Below are positions 5,897 through 7,825 of a stretch of DNA of 7,825 nucleotides, one piece after another. Within the stretch, counting starts at the first letter, position 1. Each line of letters begins with the position of its first letter. The stretch is taken from positions 1-7,825 of the forward strand of contig JAITKU010000186.1 of NCBI GenBank assembly GCA_031278255.1. The letters are read 5' to 3'. Origin of the DNA: Eubacteriales Family XIII. Incertae Sedis bacterium. GTDB taxonomy: Bacteria; Bacillota; Clostridia; Peptostreptococcales; Anaerovoracaceae. Made by a program: the position numbers and the translations under genes. Under the pieces are notes generated by a model that was not told the DNA's origin, did not search any database, and was given only the letters and a program-made list of their open reading frames with translations.

Positions 5897-5911
5897 GGGG
5901 GTTTTGAAACG

Positions 5912-6715
5912 ATGGCATTCAGAATAATAGTTTGCGCCAAACAGGTGCCCGATACGAACGAAATAAAGATCGATCCCGTGACAAAGACGCTGGTGCGAGA
6001 GGGCGTTCCGAGTATCTTGAATCACGACGACGCAAATGCGCTCGAAGAAGCGCTTAAAATCAAGGACGAGTACCCCGATACGACGATAACGGTCGTGACG
6101 ATGGGTCCGCCGCAGGCCAAGGATATGCTGATAGAATGTCTTGCGATGGGCGCCGACGAGGGCGTGTTGCTTTCGGATCGCGCGCTCGGCGGCTCCGACA
6201 CCTGGGCCACGTCCAACGCGATCGCGGCCGCCATAGGCAAGATCGGCGCCTACGATCTGATCTTCGCGGGCAGGCAGGCCATAGACGGCGATACGGCGCA
6301 GGTCGGACCGCAGATTGCCGAGAAGCTGGGCTTGCCGCAGGTCACTTATGTGACGGAATTCACCCTGTCGGCGGACCGCAAGCATATCACGGTGAAGCGG
6401 GCGCTCGAGGACGGTTACGAATTGATCAAGATCGACACGCCCTGTATGCTCACGGCCATCAAGGAACTGAACACGCCGCGCTATATGTCCATAGGCGGTA
6501 TCTTTGACGCGGTGCGGAAAGAGATTCCGACTTGGGGCGCGAAAGAACTCGGCGTGGACGTGAACAAAGAGGTCGGACTCGAGGCTTCTCCGACGAACGT
6601 TTTCCGTTCGTTCACGCCGGCGCCCAAGGGCAAGGGCATGATCATAGAGGCGGATACGGAGAAAGAGTTGGCGGACAAGCTGCTGATCAATCTGAAAGCA
6701 AAGCACGCGATATAG
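5912..6715 (+). CDS. etfB: Electron transfer flavoprotein, beta subunit
   Basis: A 267-residue EtfB, the smaller subunit of the Etf heterodimer. In bifurcating Etfs this subunit binds NADH and the bifurcating FAD; in simple Etfs it binds AMP. Family signatures are KQVPDT (10-15), a clostridial-type NHDDANALEEALKIKD segment near residue 38, VVTMGPPQA, and FAGRQAIDGDTAQVGP (118-133). The ATG at 5912 follows AAGGGGG (5895-5901), which overlaps the bcd stop codon. The stop TAG at 6713-6715 is itself embedded in the etfA ribosome binding site, 13 nt before the etfA start. This tight packing indicates one transcript and balanced production of the two subunits. It is cytoplasmic, and a complex with the neighbouring dehydrogenase is likely. 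Confidence 0.95.
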   Translation: MAFRIIVCAKQVPDTNEIKIDPVTKTLVREGVPSILNHDDANALEEALKIKDEYPDTTITVVTMGPPQAKDMLIECLAMGADEGVLLSDRALGGSDTWATSNAIAAAIGKIGAYDLIFAGRQAIDGDTAQVGPQIAEKLGLPQVTYVTEFTLSADRKHITVKRALEDGYELIKIDTPCMLTAIKELNTPRYMSIGGIFDAVRKEIPTWGAKELGVDVNKEVGLEASPTNVFRSFTPAPKGKGMIIEADTEKELADKLLINLKAKHAI

Positions 6716-6728
6716 GAGGGGTGAGGAA

Positions 6729-7825
6729 ATGGCAATTCAAGTAATAAGCGAAAAATGCAAGGGCTGCAAGCTTTGTATCAAGGCCTGCCCCTTTGACGCG
6801 ATCTATATGGACGGCAAACTCGCCGTGATCAACGAGAAATGCACGGCCTGTAAGCAGTGCATCGCGGCCTGTAAGTTCGACGCGATCATCGACACGGGCG
6901 AGGAGGACGGCCCCGTGGATCTGTCCGCGTACAAGCATGTTTGGGTCTATGCCGAGCAGCGCGCCGGCAAGCTCATGAACGTCGCGCTCGAACTGATCGG
7001 GGAGGGCCGGCGGCTGGCCCGCGAGATCAGCGACGACACAAAGGTGTACGCCGTGCTGATCGGCGACGGGATAGAGGGGCTGGCGACGGAATGCTTCGAG
7101 TTCGGCGCGGACGGCGTATATCTGATAGAAAGCCCGCTGCTCGCGAACTTCACGACGGACGGCTATACGAAGGTGCTGTACGACGCTGTAAAGGCGCGTA
7201 GGCCTGAAATCGTGCTGTTCGGCGCGACGCATATCGGCAGGGATTTGGCGCCTCGGGTGGCGGCCAGATTGAACACCGGCCTTACGGCGGACTGCACGCG
7301 GCTCGATGTCAAGGTCAGCAGCTACATCGACTACGCGAACAAGAACACGACGCTGGACACCTCCACGCTGGACCCGAATTCCGACGACAAGGGCCTGAAG
7401 CAGACGCGGCCCGCTTTCGGCGGCAACCTCATGGCCACGATCGTCTGTCCGCGCACCAGACCGCAGATGTCAACGGTGCGCCCGGGCGTCATGACGCGGC
7501 GCGAACGGGTTCCGGGCGCGGTGGGCGAGGTCGTCCGCATAGCGCCGGCCTTGGCCGAGAGCGATATCAGGACCAAGATCGTCGAGATCGTGAAGTCCGC
7601 GAAAGAGATCGTATCGCTGACCGACGCCGATATCATCTGCTCCGGCGGCCGCGGGCTGGGCGATCCCTCCGGCTTCAACCTGATCCGGAAATTCGCCGAA
7701 AAGGTCGGCGGCGTCGTGGGTTCCTCCCGTGCCGCCGTGGACGCGGGCTGGATAGACCACTCGCATCAGGTGGGACAGACGGGCACCACCGTCAAGCCCA
7801 AGATCTATTTCGCCTGCGGCATCTC
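6729..7825 (+). CDS. etfA: Electron transfer flavoprotein alpha subunit with N-terminal 2x[4Fe-4S] ferredoxin domain (3' partial)
   Basis: The frame is open from ATG 6729 to the window end (365 complete codons), cut within the FAD-binding signature, so only a short C-terminal part should be missing. AGGAGGGG (6714-6721) is the ribosome binding site. Residues 1-55 form a bacterial ferredoxin-type domain: C10xxC13xxC16xxxC20-Pro and C38xxC41xxC44xxxC48-Lys, enough for two [4Fe-4S] clusters. From about residue 68 (YKHVWVYAEQ) the EtfA body follows, with LFGATHIGRDLAPRVAARL, CSGGRGLG, AGWIDHSHQVGQTGTT and KPKIYFACGI (to 365), which bind FAD. Ferredoxin-fused EtfA is known from CarE and LctC of Acetobacterium woodii, both in electron-bifurcating complexes. 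The order dehydrogenase-etfB-etfA matches carCDE. Bifurcation here is inferred. Confidence 0.95.
   Translation, partial: MAIQVISEKCKGCKLCIKACPFDAIYMDGKLAVINEKCTACKQCIAACKFDAIIDTGEEDGPVDLSAYKHVWVYAEQRAGKLMNVALELIGEGRRLAREISDDTKVYAVLIGDGIEGLATECFEFGADGVYLIESPLLANFTTDGYTKVLYDAVKARRPEIVLFGATHIGRDLAPRVAARLNTGLTADCTRLDVKVSSYIDYANKNTTLDTSTLDPNSDDKGLKQTRPAFGGNLMATIVCPRTRPQMSTVRPGVMTRRERVPGAVGEVVRIAPALAESDIRTKIVEIVKSAKEIVSLTDADIICSGGRGLGDPSGFNLIRKFAEKVGGVVGSSRAAVDAGWIDHSHQVGQTGTTVKPKIYFACGI

Overview
The window looks like chromosome from a G+C-rich (around 60% by eye), anaerobic, Gram-positive-type bacterium, most likely a member of the Bacillota/Clostridia. The grounds are an Asp23/YloU-family protein next to rpmB and recG (a Firmicutes-type neighbourhood), a four-cysteine ribosomal protein bL28, strong AGGAGG-type ribosome binding sites, and a clostridial-type butyryl-CoA dehydrogenase/Etf operon whose EtfA carries a ferredoxin domain. 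All genes are on the + strand. I see no tRNA, rRNA, CRISPR array, transposase or phage gene.

Layout. Bases 1-176 are a structured leader region. A 35-bp sequence occurs twice, 121 bp apart, with two perfect inverted repeats between the copies. The second inverted repeat contains an extended -10 promoter that probably drives rpmB (177-368), which ends in a clear intrinsic terminator (389-421). Next come an Asp23-family gene (480-848) and recG (845-2917), overlapping by 4 nt. The fakA/yloV kinase gene often found between these two in Firmicutes is absent. A 285-nt G+C-rich gap follows, then murA (3203-4465), the first committed step of peptidoglycan synthesis.

The 288-nt gap after murA (4466-4753) holds the best promoter in the window (TTGAAA-17-TTTAAT) and a leader of about 170 nt. 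It feeds the operon bcd (4754-5896), etfB (5912-6715), etfA (6729 to beyond the window end). Bcd reduces a short-chain enoyl-CoA, and EtfB/EtfA deliver its electrons. EtfA has an N-terminal domain with two [4Fe-4S] cysteine motifs, as in the electron-bifurcating CarCDE complex, which implies coupling of NADH oxidation to both enoyl-CoA and ferredoxin reduction.

Most of the window is ordinary housekeeping sequence, and I did not find a clearly new biological system. The points most worth a second look are the repeat/palindrome block before rpmB, the ferredoxin-fused EtfA, the long leader of bcd, and an antisense terminator-like hairpin near the 3' end of recG.
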